A stretch of DNA of 64,000 nt from CAZHZT01 sp964537285 (GCA_964537285.1 CAZHZT010000004.1:1-64000); one strand, 5' to 3'. Positions 8,595-17,620 are shown, counted from the stretch's first letter. A program made the numbers and translations. Notes: generated by a model not told the origin, from the letters alone.

Positions 8595-8597
8595 TTG
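8590..8597 (+). promoter_or_regulatory. Bacteroidota -7 promoter element of pyrE
   Basis: TACATTTG matches the Bacteroidota housekeeping -7 consensus TAnnTTTG. It lies 13-20 bp before the pyrE ATG codons at 8610 and 8613, implying a very short leader, and shows that the TTG at 8595 is not the start. Confidence 0.55.
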
Positions 8598-8609
8598 CGT
8601 CGTTTATTT

Positions 8610-9236
8610 ATGATGGGACAAAAAAAATATTATCAGTCAGCAATAGCAAAATTGCTTTTACAAATAAAAGCAATTAAACTGAATACGGAAAACCCGTTTA
8701 TTTGGTCATCGGGCATTGAGTCTCCGATATACTGTGATAACCGTTTAGTATTGTCGGATGTACAAGGGAGGGAATTGGTTGCAGAGGGTCTGGAAGAGGT
8801 AAGCCGCCAGTTTTTACCCTTTGAGCAAATCGCCGGGGTGGCTACTGCGGGAATCGCTCATGGAATACTTTTAGCCCAACGTTTAGAGCTGCCCTTTCTA
8901 TATGTCCGGAGCAAGGCAAAAGAGCATGGCCGTAAGAACCAAATTGAAGGAAAGTTATTTTCCGATGCAAAAATATTGGTTGTAGAAGATTTAATTTCTA
9001 CGGGAGGCAGTGCCCTGAAAGCCGTGGATGCCCTAAGAGAAGCCGGAGCAAATGTCCAGGGGGTAGTGGCTATTTTTACCTATGGCTTTGAAAAAGCAGT
9101 GAAAGCCTTTGATGCAGCTAGCTGCCCATTCGCCACTATCCTGGATTACGATATTTTAATTGAAGAAGCACTCAAAGAAAAATATATTCAACCCAAAGAC
9201 CTGAACTTCCTAAAAGAATGGAGATCAAATATTTAG
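8610..9236 (+). CDS. pyrE: Orotate phosphoribosyltransferase
   Basis: About 208 residues. The enzyme joins orotate to PRPP to form OMP in pyrimidine synthesis. The PRPP-binding motif is visible as ILVVEDLISTGGSALKAVDA (about residues 120-140), and the substrate loop region is SKAKEHGRKNQIEG. An open frame extends back to a TTG at 8595, but that codon lies within the -7 promoter element, so ATG 8610 (or the adjacent ATG 8613) is preferred. It is divergent from the NUDIX gene and 96 bp upstream of the peptidase gene. Length and motifs are typical for PyrE of this phylum. Confidence 0.95.
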   Translation: MMGQKKYYQSAIAKLLLQIKAIKLNTENPFIWSSGIESPIYCDNRLVLSDVQGRELVAEGLEEVSRQFLPFEQIAGVATAGIAHGILLAQRLELPFLYVRSKAKEHGRKNQIEGKLFSDAKILVVEDLISTGGSALKAVDALREAGANVQGVVAIFTYGFEKAVKAFDAASCPFATILDYDILIEEALKEKYIQPKDLNFLKEWRSNI

Positions 9237-9332
9237 GGGCAAAGATGAAGGCTAAAAGGTAGTCATTACCAATAAGCCTTTTACCCTTTACTCCCTTTTC
9301 TTTGGAATTGGTTTTGGTAAAATTTTTTTTAA

Positions 9333-10412
9333 ATGACTGTAATAACACCTAACTCAGAAGATTTTTTAAGACAATACTTAAATAACGCCTCTCCAACAGG
9401 TTTCGAATCCGCTGGACAAAAGCTGTGGATCGAATACCTGAAACCTTATATAGATGATTGGGGCTCTGATAACTACGGAACGGTTTATGGAATAATAAAT
9501 CCGGGTAAAGACTTTAAAGTAGTTATCGAAGGACATGCTGATGAAATTTCGTGGTTTGTTCATCATATCACGGACAATGGCTTCATCAATGTTATTCGAA
9601 ATGGTGGTTCCGATCATATGATTGCACCCTCAAAAAGAGTCAATATTCATACGGATAAGGGGATCGTAAAAGGTATCTTTGGCTGGCCGGCTATTCACAC
9701 CCGCAAAGGAGAAGAAAGTAAATTAGCTCCAACCGTAGATAATATTTTTATCGATGTAGGAGCGAGTAAAAAGGAGGAAGTACTGGAGATGGGCATCCAT
9801 GTAGGTAGCGTGATCACTTATGAAGATGAAATGATCACACTCAATGACCGTTTCTACGTAGGGCGTGCTTTAGACAATCGAATAGGAGGCTTCTGTGTAG
9901 CAGAAGTGGGGCGTTTGATCAAAGAAAATAAAATCGACCTCCCATTTTCTCTCTACATCGTTAATTCAGTTCAGGAAGAAGTAGGGCTCAGAGGTGCTGA
10001 AATGATTGCTCATACGATCAAGCCGGATGTGGCTATTGTTACCGATGTGACACATGACACGCAGACCCCCCTTATGAATAAAAAGAAATTGGGTGATGTG
10101 AAATCTGGAGACGGACCTTCCGTAACCTATGCGCCTGCCGTTCACAATAATTTACTTCGTTTAATTATTGATACAGCCAAAGAAAAAGAAATTCCTCTGC
10201 AAAGAGAAGCTGCTTCCCGAAGTACGGGGACGGACACTGACGCTTTCGCTTACTCCAACGGTGGTGTTCCTTCTGCGCTCATCTCTTTGCCACTCCGCTA
10301 TATGCACACTACCGTAGAAATGGCGCATAAGTCAGATGTTGAAAATGTGATTCGCCTGATCTATGAAACCCTGCTCAAGATCGAGCATGGACATAGTTTT
10401 AAATACTTTTAA
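9333..10412 (+). CDS. M42-family metallopeptidase (glutamyl aminopeptidase / endoglucanase-like)
   Basis: A 359-residue cytosolic dinuclear metal aminopeptidase. Metal and catalytic motifs in order are GHADEI (about residue 68), APTVDNIFIDVGA, RALDNRIGGF (bridging Asp), VQEEVGLRGAE (catalytic Glu pair), VTDVTHDT and a late MHTTVEMAH with the final His ligand. The family trims peptides, often as large tetrahedral dodecamers. It follows pyrE on the same strand but has no evident shared pathway. A hairpin repeat element begins immediately after its stop codon and probably terminates the transcript. Confidence 0.93.
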   Translation: MTVITPNSEDFLRQYLNNASPTGFESAGQKLWIEYLKPYIDDWGSDNYGTVYGIINPGKDFKVVIEGHADEISWFVHHITDNGFINVIRNGGSDHMIAPSKRVNIHTDKGIVKGIFGWPAIHTRKGEESKLAPTVDNIFIDVGASKKEEVLEMGIHVGSVITYEDEMITLNDRFYVGRALDNRIGGFCVAEVGRLIKENKIDLPFSLYIVNSVQEEVGLRGAEMIAHTIKPDVAIVTDVTHDTQTPLMNKKKLGDVKSGDGPSVTYAPAVHNNLLRLIIDTAKEKEIPLQREAASRSTGTDTDAFAYSNGGVPSALISLPLRYMHTTVEMAHKSDVENVIRLIYETLLKIEHGHSFKYF

Positions 10413-10577
10413 GCTCGCTTTGAAAAATAAACGCGCCTAGGGCGCGAAATTCCTTTGAGAGGGAGGCCGAAAGGGCTATTTTGCGAAGCAAAATAGCCCT
10501 TTCGGCCTCCCTCAAAAGAAAATATCGCCGCGAAGCGGCGTGAATTTAGTTTTGGATTTCCAAAACGAGCATTGCTG
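10413..10577 (+). repeat. Near-complete copy of the TIR hairpin element
   Basis: Modules in order are the terminus AGCTCGCTTTG, ACGCGCCTAGGGCGCG, a perfect 55-bp hairpin at 10459-10513 (26-bp arms beginning GAGGGAGGCCGAAAGGG, loop GAA), CGCCGCGAAGCGGCG, TTGGATTTCCAA and the terminus AACGAGCATTGCTG. The ends form imperfect terminal inverted repeats. It lies between two convergent genes and probably serves as their bidirectional terminator. Confidence 0.8.
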
Positions 10578-10580
10578 ATT

Positions 10581-11165
10581 CTAATGCAATGCGGGTCTTA
10601 ACTCCAAGCCTTCAATCACTTCTGCTTCCTTTTCAATCCACCAATTCAGCCTTTCGTATACCTTTTCTTCATCAAAGTAGTTCAGAGCCATTTTGACGTA
10701 GATATGCCCGTGTTTCGCTTCGGAAGTCCAGAGCATTTTATAGAATTTCGCGAGTTCAGGATCTTCTAATGCTTCAGCAATTAAACGAAAACGCTCTGCT
10801 CCACGGGTTTCCAGCACGGATCCTATCAGGAGGCGATCGAGAAAGCGTTCTTCACGGCCGGAGTGGCACATTTTAATCAGTTTTTTCACATACAAATCTT
10901 CCGGGATGGAATGAGCTAATGGTATATTTCTGGAAGCCATTATTTTATATACCTCCTGGAAATGCTCCAATTCCTCCAGGGCAGTTTCTATAAGTTCGGG
11001 AATAATTTCTAGACGGTTGGGGTATTTGGCTACAAGGCTCATAGCCATTGCAGATGCCTTGCGTTCGCAATCGGCATGATCCTGGAGGAAGGTGTCAAAA
11101 TCATTTAATACCGTTTCCACCCATTCTCTTTTACTTGGTACAGCGATATCCAGGTTTAATTTCAT
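10581..11165 (-). CDS. miaE: tRNA-(ms2io6A)-hydroxylase MiaE
   Basis: A 194-residue ferritin-like diiron enzyme that hydroxylates the isopentenyl group of the modified adenosine at tRNA position 37. Diiron ligands appear in the four-helix pattern DHADCERKASAMAM, ALEELEHFQEVYKI (ExxH), ETRGAERFRLI and TSEAKHGHIYVKMA. The length matches the family. It is divergent from the endonuclease gene, with 64 bp between starts. The 3' end abuts the hairpin element. Confidence 0.93.
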   Translation of the reverse strand: MKLNLDIAVPSKREWVETVLNDFDTFLQDHADCERKASAMAMSLVAKYPNRLEIIPELIETALEELEHFQEVYKIMASRNIPLAHSIPEDLYVKKLIKMCHSGREERFLDRLLIGSVLETRGAERFRLIAEALEDPELAKFYKMLWTSEAKHGHIYVKMALNYFDEEKVYERLNWWIEKEAEVIEGLELRPALH

Positions 11166-11207
11166 AAGTAATTTTTGTTGAAGCTTTTATTCAAAAGATG
11201 AAGTTAT

Positions 11208-11215
11208 TACTTTTG
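11208..11215 (+). promoter_or_regulatory. Bacteroidota -7 promoter element of the endonuclease gene
   Basis: TACTTTTG matches TAnnTTTG and lies 15 bp before the ATG at 11230. The same octamer precedes purM (46996) and the TPR gene (62659) at similar distance. Confidence 0.5.
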
Positions 11216-11229
11216 TTTAAAACGAGCAA

Positions 11230-12168
11230 ATGGCAAAATTCAGAACGAATCACAACAAACAATCGATGGGGGGCAGCCAGAACGTTGCCAAAGTAGGAAT
11301 CTTTGCCCTAATTCTTGCGGGCTTATTCGGGATCTTTAATTTGTTTTCAGGTGGTGGAGACGGAGATAATCCAGCAACTGACCAGCCTCCAAGAACCCAG
11401 CAGGATGAACCGAGCTTCATGGATCGGGAAAAGTTTACAGCAACCTACATGCTGCCAACTTCTACCAGCGGTGAAATAATCAAGCAGAAACACTATGCTT
11501 CGTCTTATGTAGAGGAACATGAGCAGGCTGAATGGGTTGCTTATGAGCTTACTCGTGAACAGATTGAAATGCCTTGGGTGCAGCGCCCCCGGCGTTTTAT
11601 TGTAGATCCCAAAGTTCGCAAAGCATCTGCTTCCTCAGATGATTATACGGGAACTGGCTATAATAGAGGCCACTTGGTGCCGGCCGCGGATTTTGCATTT
11701 TCCGAAGATGCTATCTTGGAAACTTTTTACATGAGCAATATTTCTCCTCAGGTCGGTAATTTCAATAGTGGAATCTGGCGGGAATTAGAAGAAAATGTTC
11801 GGGATTGGGCTAAACAATCCAGGCACCTTTATATCGTTACCGGGCCCGTATTAAGCCGTAATATCCGGGAACGCATCGGAGGAAATGAAGTTTCCGTTCC
11901 TGACGAATTTTATAAAGTTATCCTTGATTACACAGAGCCGGAATTGAAAGCCATTGGCTTTATTATTCCGAATCAATTAAGCGTAGATCCATTAATTGAT
12001 TTTGCAGTTTCTGTTGACGAGGTGGAAGAAATTACAGGTTTGGACTTTTTCCCAAATCTTCTTGGCGAAAATGAGGAGATCCTGGAAAGTGACCTTCGCC
12101 TGGAGCTTTGGTCTTTAGATGAAGATAAGTATACGCGAAGGGTTAGGCTTTGGAATAAGTTAAATTAA
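11230..12168 (+). CDS. Membrane-anchored DNA/RNA non-specific endonuclease (NUC family)
   Basis: A 312-residue protein. After a short basic N-terminus there is one hydrophobic segment (about residues 22-42), which anchors the protein or exports it. A Gly/Asp/Pro/Gln linker follows, then a beta-beta-alpha metal nuclease domain. The catalytic motif is YNRGHLVPAADF (about residue 147), corresponding to DRGH of Serratia nuclease, followed by the Asn-containing metal site in MSNISPQVGNFNSGIW. Such enzymes degrade nucleic acid without sequence preference in the periplasm or outside the cell. A nutrient-scavenging role is inferred. It is monocistronic and followed by repeats. Confidence 0.92.
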   Translation: MAKFRTNHNKQSMGGSQNVAKVGIFALILAGLFGIFNLFSGGGDGDNPATDQPPRTQQDEPSFMDREKFTATYMLPTSTSGEIIKQKHYASSYVEEHEQAEWVAYELTREQIEMPWVQRPRRFIVDPKVRKASASSDDYTGTGYNRGHLVPAADFAFSEDAILETFYMSNISPQVGNFNSGIWRELEENVRDWAKQSRHLYIVTGPVLSRNIRERIGGNEVSVPDEFYKVILDYTEPELKAIGFIIPNQLSVDPLIDFAVSVDEVEEITGLDFFPNLLGENEEILESDLRLELWSLDEDKYTRRVRLWNKLN

Positions 12169-12169
12169 A

Positions 12170-12262
12170 TACGGGGAACGGTTAACGGGGAACGGGGAAC
12201 GGCCAGTAGAAAATATCGCCGCTAGGCGATATTTTCTACTGGATTTCTAAAGCGAGAATTAT
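12170..12262. repeat. Heptamer tract plus relic of the TIR hairpin element
   Basis: ACGGGGA/ACGGTTA-type heptamers (the complement of CCGTTNN) fill 12172-12203. They are followed by a hairpin in which CAGTAGAAAATATCGCC is opposed by its complement around GCTA. The stretch ends in the element terminus AAAGCGAGAATTATTG. Confidence 0.6.
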
Positions 12263-12302
12263 TGGGGAATTCGAATTAATGAATCAAAGAACTAAAAATA
12301 AC

Positions 12303-12411
12303 GTTCTTTGATAAATTGTGTGGAACTTCAAAATGATAACCCTTGAATGCCCTTGTGGCTGAAAGGGTTATCATTTTGAAGTTCCACTATACACAATTTA
12401 TGTCAAAGAAC
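12303..12411. repeat. Palindromic element with boxA-like ends (copy 1)
   Basis: The outer ends are GTTCTTTGATAAATTGTG and its inverted partner. The inner perfect stem has 24-bp arms starting GGAACTTCAAAATGATAACC, around a 17-nt loop containing GCCCTTGTGG. The same element occurs at 46741-46849 with one matched change in both arms. It is flanked by near-duplicates of AAAGAACTAAAAAYAA, suggesting insertion with target duplication. Confidence 0.75.
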
Positions 12412-12430
12412 TAAAAACAATGTAATATAT

Positions 12431-13999
12431 ATGGCAACAGAAAGTGCTTTTATACAAGAAATTGAAAAAGGCTATTCCTTCGAGGGTTTGTCTTTCGATC
12501 TGGGAGGCGCCATGTTCGATAAAAAATGTCAAACCGGGACTTTAGTTAAAGTGCCTTTGAAAACCCTGAACCGCCACGGCTTAATTGCCGGAGCCACGGG
12601 TTCCGGAAAGACGAAAACGCTCCAGATCCTTTCGGAACAACTTTCTGTACAGGGGGTTCCTTCTTTAATTATGGATATAAAAGGGGACTTGAGTGGCATT
12701 GCTGTTCCTAGTGGCGGGCATCCGAAAATTGATGAGCGGCATGAGAAAATTGGCTTTCCTTTTCAAGCGGGAGGCAGCTCGGTTGAATTCCTGTCTTTGT
12801 CCGAGGAAAAAGGACTTCGCCTGAGAGCAACCGTATCGGAGTTTGGTCCTGTGTTGTTTTCTAAAATGCTGGGCTTAAACGATACGCAATCGGGAATCGT
12901 AGCGATTGTATTTAAGTATTGCGATGATGAAAACCTTCCGTTGCTGGATCTGGAGGACTTTAAAAAAGTAATCCAATATGCAATAGGGGAGGGGAAAGAA
13001 ACTTTCGAAAGCCTTTACGGAAGGATTTCTTCAGCATCTGTAGGGGCTATTATGCGGCGGATCATAGAATTGGAACAACAAGATGGTGATCGTTTCTTTG
13101 GTGAACGCTCCTTTGATGTCGATGATCTGATTCGCCATGATGTTGACGGTAAAGGAATGGTTTCCATTCTTCGCCTAACCGATATTCAGGACAGACCTAA
13201 GTTGTTTTCTACCTTTATGTTACAACTCCTGGCCGAAGTATATTCTACTTTCCCCGAGGAGGGAGATGAAGAAAAGCCAAAATTAGTGTTGTTCATTGAT
13301 GAGGCGCACTTGATTTTTGATAAGGCTACCGATGCTTTGCTCGATCAGATAGAAGTGATCGTAAAGTTAATTCGTTCTAAAGGCGTAGGCTTATTCTTTA
13401 TTACCCAAAACCCAACGGATATTCCGGATGCTGTACTCAGCCAGTTAGGGTTAAAAATTCAACACGCCTTGAGAGCCTTTACTGCCAAGGACCGGAAAGC
13501 CATCAAACTAGTAGCCCAAAATTATCCGATTACAGCCTACTACGATGTTGAACAGTTATTGACAGAGTTGGGAATCGGAGAGGCTTTGGTTACCATTTTA
13601 AATGAGGATGGTATTCCAACGCCTCTGGTGCATGCGATGCTTCGCGCTCCTCAATCACGTATGGATGTACTCACCAAAGATGAAATAAATGGTATTATTC
13701 GGCAGTCAGATTTAATTGAAAAATATAGCGAGACTTTTGACCGGGAAAGCGCTCATGAAATCCTTTCCCGAAAAATTGAAGCCGCCAGAGAGGATGAACT
13801 TCAGGAAGAAATGCGGGAGCAACGTTCAAAAGCTCACCGATCTTCTCGCCGTACTGAAAAATCAATGATTGAGAAAGTAATGGATAGTACTCTCACTCGT
13901 CAAATCGGACGAACGGTAGCCCGGGAGCTTACGCGCGGTTTGCTGGGGGTGTTGGGGATTAGTTCTACAAAAAGAAGGAGAAAGTCTACCAGGTGGTAA
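12431..13999 (+). CDS. HerA/DUF853-type ATPase (YjgR family)
   Basis: A 522-residue P-loop ATPase of the helicase HerA-like C-terminal (DUF853) family. The Walker A motif is GATGSGKTKT (about residues 55-64), Walker B is LVLFIDEAHLIF (about residues 290-301), and a sensor motif lies in FFITQNPTDIPDAVLSQLG. The C-terminal 90 residues are a charged, Arg-rich helical tail (REQRSKAHRSSRRTEKS). The biochemical role of the family is not settled; relatives are DNA-translocating ATPases. It stands alone between two repeats, and a boxA-like sequence directly follows its stop. Confidence 0.88.
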   Translation: MATESAFIQEIEKGYSFEGLSFDLGGAMFDKKCQTGTLVKVPLKTLNRHGLIAGATGSGKTKTLQILSEQLSVQGVPSLIMDIKGDLSGIAVPSGGHPKIDERHEKIGFPFQAGGSSVEFLSLSEEKGLRLRATVSEFGPVLFSKMLGLNDTQSGIVAIVFKYCDDENLPLLDLEDFKKVIQYAIGEGKETFESLYGRISSASVGAIMRRIIELEQQDGDRFFGERSFDVDDLIRHDVDGKGMVSILRLTDIQDRPKLFSTFMLQLLAEVYSTFPEEGDEEKPKLVLFIDEAHLIFDKATDALLDQIEVIVKLIRSKGVGLFFITQNPTDIPDAVLSQLGLKIQHALRAFTAKDRKAIKLVAQNYPITAYYDVEQLLTELGIGEALVTILNEDGIPTPLVHAMLRAPQSRMDVLTKDEINGIIRQSDLIEKYSETFDRESAHEILSRKIEAAREDELQEEMREQRSKAHRSSRRTEKSMIEKVMDSTLTRQIGRTVARELTRGLLGVLGISSTKRRRKSTRW

Positions 14000-14004
14000 A
14001 AAAC

Positions 14005-14026
14005 TCCACACAATTTGTCAAAGAAC
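14005..14026 (-). promoter_or_regulatory. Solo boxA-like sequence after the DUF853 gene
   Basis: The minus strand reads GTTCTTTGACAAATTGTGTG followed by GA, identical to the ends of the 12.3 and 46.7 kb palindromes but without a partner arm here. The similarity to rRNA boxA antitermination sites is seen; the function is inferred. Confidence 0.4.
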
Positions 14027-14045
14027 TAAACTCCGTTACTGAAAT

Positions 14046-14087
14046 CAAATATGAGGCATCCCAAGTTTTTGGGATGACTCATGTTTG
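14046..14087. terminator. ATGAGTCATCCC-type hairpin between convergent genes
   Basis: Arms ATGAGGCATCCCAA (14051-14064) and TTGGGATGACTCAT (14069-14082) flank a GTTT loop, with one G-T type mismatch. It belongs to a recurrent hairpin family also seen at 15694-15735 and 33515-33558. It lies between the stops of the convergent DUF853 and arylsulfotransferase genes, so it probably terminates both. Confidence 0.7.
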
Positions 14088-14088
14088 A

Positions 14089-15657
14089 TTAAAACAACTC
14101 CACTCTTTCAGAACGATAAACCAGGTCAAAATTTCCCCAGAACAATGGGCCCGTGCTATGCAAATTTTTAAAAACCAGTTTTGCCTCAAACACCACTTCG
14201 TTACCAGGTTGATTTAGCTCAACCACACGTGCAAAAACGGGGTCGCTTATGTTGATGCCACAAATCCCGGATGAAATAAAATAGTTACCAGTGTTGGGAT
14301 GATAATCTACATCACTGATAATAGGAGAGTAGAGGTCGTCAGCTCGTTCTTCACCATAATCCCAAATTTGTTCTACGGTCATTTCAGCCTCGTTGATTTT
14401 GTACTCCACTGCCCGGCTGTAAGGGTCAGGATAAGAGATGTATAATCGTCGGCCACCATTGTCAAATACCATAATATTTCCATTAGGGAGGATTAAAGGA
14501 GCGTGCTGCCCCCAGGCCCAGTCGAATCGTTCGTCTACTACTTCTCCTTTTTGAATATTTTCCGGAAAAGCCTGCCCGTTTTCATCCACTGCTGTAAGAA
14601 GATAATCAGAGGTTTCGATGCCATCTTCGTTGAGGCCTGATTTACCCCAACCAACATGAGGAGCCAGGATCCAAACCAATTCATTATTATTCGTCACTTT
14701 AAATACTCCCTGATTACGTCCTGAAATTACCAGACAATCATCGCTTTCGCTGTAAGCAATGCCATTAACATGCAGCCAGTCCCATTTGTCTTCTGTATAG
14801 TTGAAACGATCAATATCAAGCACTTCCCTAAGGTCCCACTCGTTCACCATAGTTCCTGAGGCGGTGTCTAGCTCAACAATGAAATCATTGGCTGTGTCGA
14901 CATTTAATTTTGAAACAGCCATGAGGATATTTCCGTTGGGTTTTTCTACTATTTCATGATGCTGATAGTAATTGGGAAACTCCCAGGATCTTAGTCGTTC
15001 ACCCATAAGGGTATATTCGTGTAAGCGATCGGTGGCGGGAACGAAAATATTGCCTGCCCGATTGAGTTCTATTGGAAAAGACAAAGTCCCTGTAAATTCA
15101 AGCTTCATATACCAGCGGATATTCCCCTGGTTGTCATATATAAACGGGACTGTTTTGAAGTCGTTATCAATAACATAAGAAAAGCCTGCCAGGGTCCAGC
15201 CCGGCTCCATTGCCGATTCATTAGCTACTTCTATTTGAATATCGGGGAAATAAGCAGGAAGTTCAGGAGAAATAAATGTGAAAGTATCCCGAAAATAATT
15301 CTGGTCTTCATCTGTAAAAGAGATGAAAACGCGATTTTCCGTTTCCGGAAAGAATCCCAATACTGGCACTTTGACCTCATTAATGACATTGTCAATGAAA
15401 AATGTTTTTGAAGGCCCACCTTCAATAGTATAAGTTAGAGAACAGTTCCTTACGGTGCTAAATACTAATTCTGCACTCATAGGGACAATCGGATTCGGTG
15501 CGGACTTAAATTCAAGTTCCTGCGATAAAAAGTGACTGGATGGCAATTTTTGCCCAACGGGAGGCTGAGGGGTAGGCTGTTCGTCATCACCGGAACAAGC
15601 AGGAAATAATAAAGCCATCAATCCAAGTAACAAAAGGGCAGGTAATATTCTGAACAT
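14089..15657 (-). CDS. Lipoprotein arylsulfotransferase (ASST family)
   Basis: A 522-residue exported lipoprotein with signal peptide and lipobox LLFPACSGDD (Cys about residue 21), then a Pro/Gln linker, an N-terminal Ig-like domain and a six-bladed propeller of the arylsulfate sulfotransferase type. Candidate catalytic histidines are in YYQHHEIV, WLHVNGIAY and GQHAPLILPNGNIMVFDNGG, matching the positions expected for ASST. The family transfers sulfate between phenolic compounds in the periplasm. The substrate and even activity are uncertain because many Bacteroidota ASST-like proteins are uncharacterised. Long hairpins stand at both gene ends. Confidence 0.85.
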   Translation of the reverse strand: MFRILPALLLLGLMALLFPACSGDDEQPTPQPPVGQKLPSSHFLSQELEFKSAPNPIVPMSAELVFSTVRNCSLTYTIEGGPSKTFFIDNVINEVKVPVLGFFPETENRVFISFTDEDQNYFRDTFTFISPELPAYFPDIQIEVANESAMEPGWTLAGFSYVIDNDFKTVPFIYDNQGNIRWYMKLEFTGTLSFPIELNRAGNIFVPATDRLHEYTLMGERLRSWEFPNYYQHHEIVEKPNGNILMAVSKLNVDTANDFIVELDTASGTMVNEWDLREVLDIDRFNYTEDKWDWLHVNGIAYSESDDCLVISGRNQGVFKVTNNNELVWILAPHVGWGKSGLNEDGIETSDYLLTAVDENGQAFPENIQKGEVVDERFDWAWGQHAPLILPNGNIMVFDNGGRRLYISYPDPYSRAVEYKINEAEMTVEQIWDYGEERADDLYSPIISDVDYHPNTGNYFISSGICGINISDPVFARVVELNQPGNEVVFEAKLVFKNLHSTGPLFWGNFDLVYRSERVELF

Positions 15658-15693
15658 CTTAAAAAGTTTTTATTGTTCTTTCACAATTTAAGT

Positions 15694-15735
15694 CAAACAT
15701 GAGTTATCCTGAACTTTCAGGATGACTCATGTTTG
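15694..15735. terminator. ATGAGTCATCC-type hairpin upstream of the ASST gene
   Basis: Arms of 20 bp (CAAACATGAGTTATCCTGAA and its near-complement) surround a two-base centre, with one mismatch. It is another member of the family at 14046 and 33515. Here it sits 5' of a gene, so its role may be structural rather than termination. Confidence 0.6.
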
Positions 15736-15767
15736 TGAAAAATATTTGCATAGTTCTGTTAACCAAA

Positions 15768-16040
15768 TATTTATCTACTTTTTTCTTGATAAAAAAGTAG
15801 CAAAAAATCAAGGCTGTATTCAATTCTTAACGCTTTTTGGAAGGCTGGCAGCCTAAAATGAATAAACTCGCCAAGGCTCAAACAGTATTCATTTTTTAAC
15901 GGCTGCCAGCCTTCCAAAAAGCTAAATTGAATAAGGCCAGTCCTGGGAGCATTGATTTACAGCACCTATTTCAAATCACTGTGACAACATGAAATTCCTT
16001 AAAGTTAAGAGATGACTCATGCTTGGTCATTATCTAGAAC
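15768..16040 (+). repeat. Complete copy of the 270-350 bp dispersed element
   Basis: It begins with an inverted CTACTTTTTTCTTGA/TCAAGAAAAAAGTAG-like segment, then CAAGGCTGTATTCAATTC. Next come two opposed copies of a GGCTGCCAGCC-type stem around CTCAAACAGTATTC, then TGAATAAGGCC and GTGACAACATG. It matches 33219-33484 inverted and 1-165 in part. No ORF is present. It occupies most of the 667-bp gap between the ASST gene and rmuC. The remaining part (16041-16324) holds an element relic and nothing else recognised. Confidence 0.75.
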
Positions 16041-16062
16041 CTATTAAGTCAACCAAAATAAA

Positions 16063-16180
16063 CAGTAATTCTCGATCTGAAAACTGAAAAACGTATTCAT
16101 GCCGCTAAACGGCAGTATTTTCTTTCGCCGTAACTAAAAAGCAGTGTAGCCGCTTTCATTCTTCGAAGCGAGAACTGCTG
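16063..16180. repeat. Relic of the TIR hairpin element
   Basis: The termini CAGTAATTCTCG and CGAAGCGAGAACTGCTG are inverted relative to each other. The interior retains CCGCTAAACGG but has lost the large central hairpin. It is interpreted as a decayed copy. Confidence 0.5.
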
Positions 16181-16324
16181 CAAAGTAACACGATTGTTTA
16201 AAAAGCAGTTCATTGCTTTTGTCAAAATAATGAACTACTTTTTAAACAACTTCTTTAAATACTTTTTTTTAAAATAAAATATTTTTAACTTTATCGCGTG
16301 TAATTTTCATGATTTGATGATACT

Positions 16325-17620
16325 ATGGAGTTAGAAATACTTTTTTTGATAATAGGTTTTCTATTAGGAGGAACGATAGTCTATGCTGTTTTGGCTACTA
16401 AACGGATAAAAAAATCTGATATAAGCCGAAACTATGTTTCAAGAGAGCTGCATGAACAACTACAAAACCAGGCGGATGTATTGAGAGAGGACTTTATGGA
16501 AAAAGGCCAGGAGTTAAAGCAAGTCAATCAAAAAGCGGCAGCTCAAGCTCAACAAATTGTTTTCCTGGAACAGCAAATGGATGAACAAAAGAAGCAACTT
16601 CATCAACTGAATGAACAGTTTTCTTATGAATTTCAACGAATCGCTGATAAATTACTTGAGGAAAAAAGTAAAAAATTTGTACAGCATAACGAAAACCAAT
16701 TAAATACGCTTTTAAACCCCTTGAAGCAAAAAATCAAAGAGTTCGAAGAACATATCGATAAGCGCCTCTGGGAAGAAGCTAAAGATCGAATTAGCCTGAA
16801 AAAAGAAGTGGAAAACCTCCGGGATCTCAATGTGCAATTGAGTACGGATGCAAATAATCTGGTAAGTGCCCTCAAAGGTGAAAATAAGATCCAGGGAGAC
16901 TGGGGTGAAATGCGCCTGGAAATGGTACTGGAAAAAGCTGGTCTTCTCAAGGATGTTCACTACAAAAAACAGCTCTCCTTACTGGATGCTCAAAAACGGC
17001 ATAAACGCCCGGACTTTATCATTCATCTTCCCGATCAAAAGCACCTTATCGTAGATTCCAAAGTTTCCCTTAAAGCATTTGAGGAATATCATAACACAGA
17101 AGATGAAGCGGATAGGCGGCGCTTACTCCGACAGCATCTGGATAGCATCCGCCGCCATATCAAAGATTTACAATCAAAAAACTATCAGAAACTACATCAG
17201 ATAAATAGTCCGGATTATCTTTTGTTGTACATTCCTCTGGAGCCGGCATATGCGCTGGCGATCCAGCACGATAATGGTCTGTATTCGGAAGCTTTGGAAA
17301 ATAATATTTTATTGGTCAATGCATCCTCTTTACTAGCTACTATGCGTACTGTTGCCTTTCTTTGGAAACAGGAGCGTCAAAGCAAGAATGTCCAGGAAAT
17401 CGTACGTCAAAGCGGCTTCTTATACGATAAATTTTGCAATTTCGTAGAAGACCTTCAACTAATAGGCCAACGCCTTGATCAGGCCCAGGAAACTTATCAG
17501 GCTGCCATGAATAAGTTGGTTAATTCAAAGAAGTATGGGGATACTTTGGTGGGTAGGGTAGAACGCTTGCGCCAACTCGGAGCAGGAAATACCAAGCAGC
17601 TCCCCATTGACCTGGATTGA
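16325..17620 (+). CDS. rmuC: DNA recombination protein RmuC
   Basis: A 431-residue protein with an N-terminal membrane helix (residues 3-23), a long coiled coil (about residues 45-170), and a RmuC domain with PD-(D/E)XK-like residues in RPDFIIHLPDQKHLIVDSKV (about residues 222-242). RmuC limits inverted-repeat recombination in E. coli, which is notable in a genome so rich in long palindromes. The C-terminal codons (IDLD stop) form part of the left arm of the terminator palindrome that follows. It is convergent with the acyltransferase gene. Confidence 0.93.
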   Translation: MELEILFLIIGFLLGGTIVYAVLATKRIKKSDISRNYVSRELHEQLQNQADVLREDFMEKGQELKQVNQKAAAQAQQIVFLEQQMDEQKKQLHQLNEQFSYEFQRIADKLLEEKSKKFVQHNENQLNTLLNPLKQKIKEFEEHIDKRLWEEAKDRISLKKEVENLRDLNVQLSTDANNLVSALKGENKIQGDWGEMRLEMVLEKAGLLKDVHYKKQLSLLDAQKRHKRPDFIIHLPDQKHLIVDSKVSLKAFEEYHNTEDEADRRRLLRQHLDSIRRHIKDLQSKNYQKLHQINSPDYLLLYIPLEPAYALAIQHDNGLYSEALENNILLVNASSLLATMRTVAFLWKQERQSKNVQEIVRQSGFLYDKFCNFVEDLQLIGQRLDQAQETYQAAMNKLVNSKKYGDTLVGRVERLRQLGAGNTKQLPIDLD

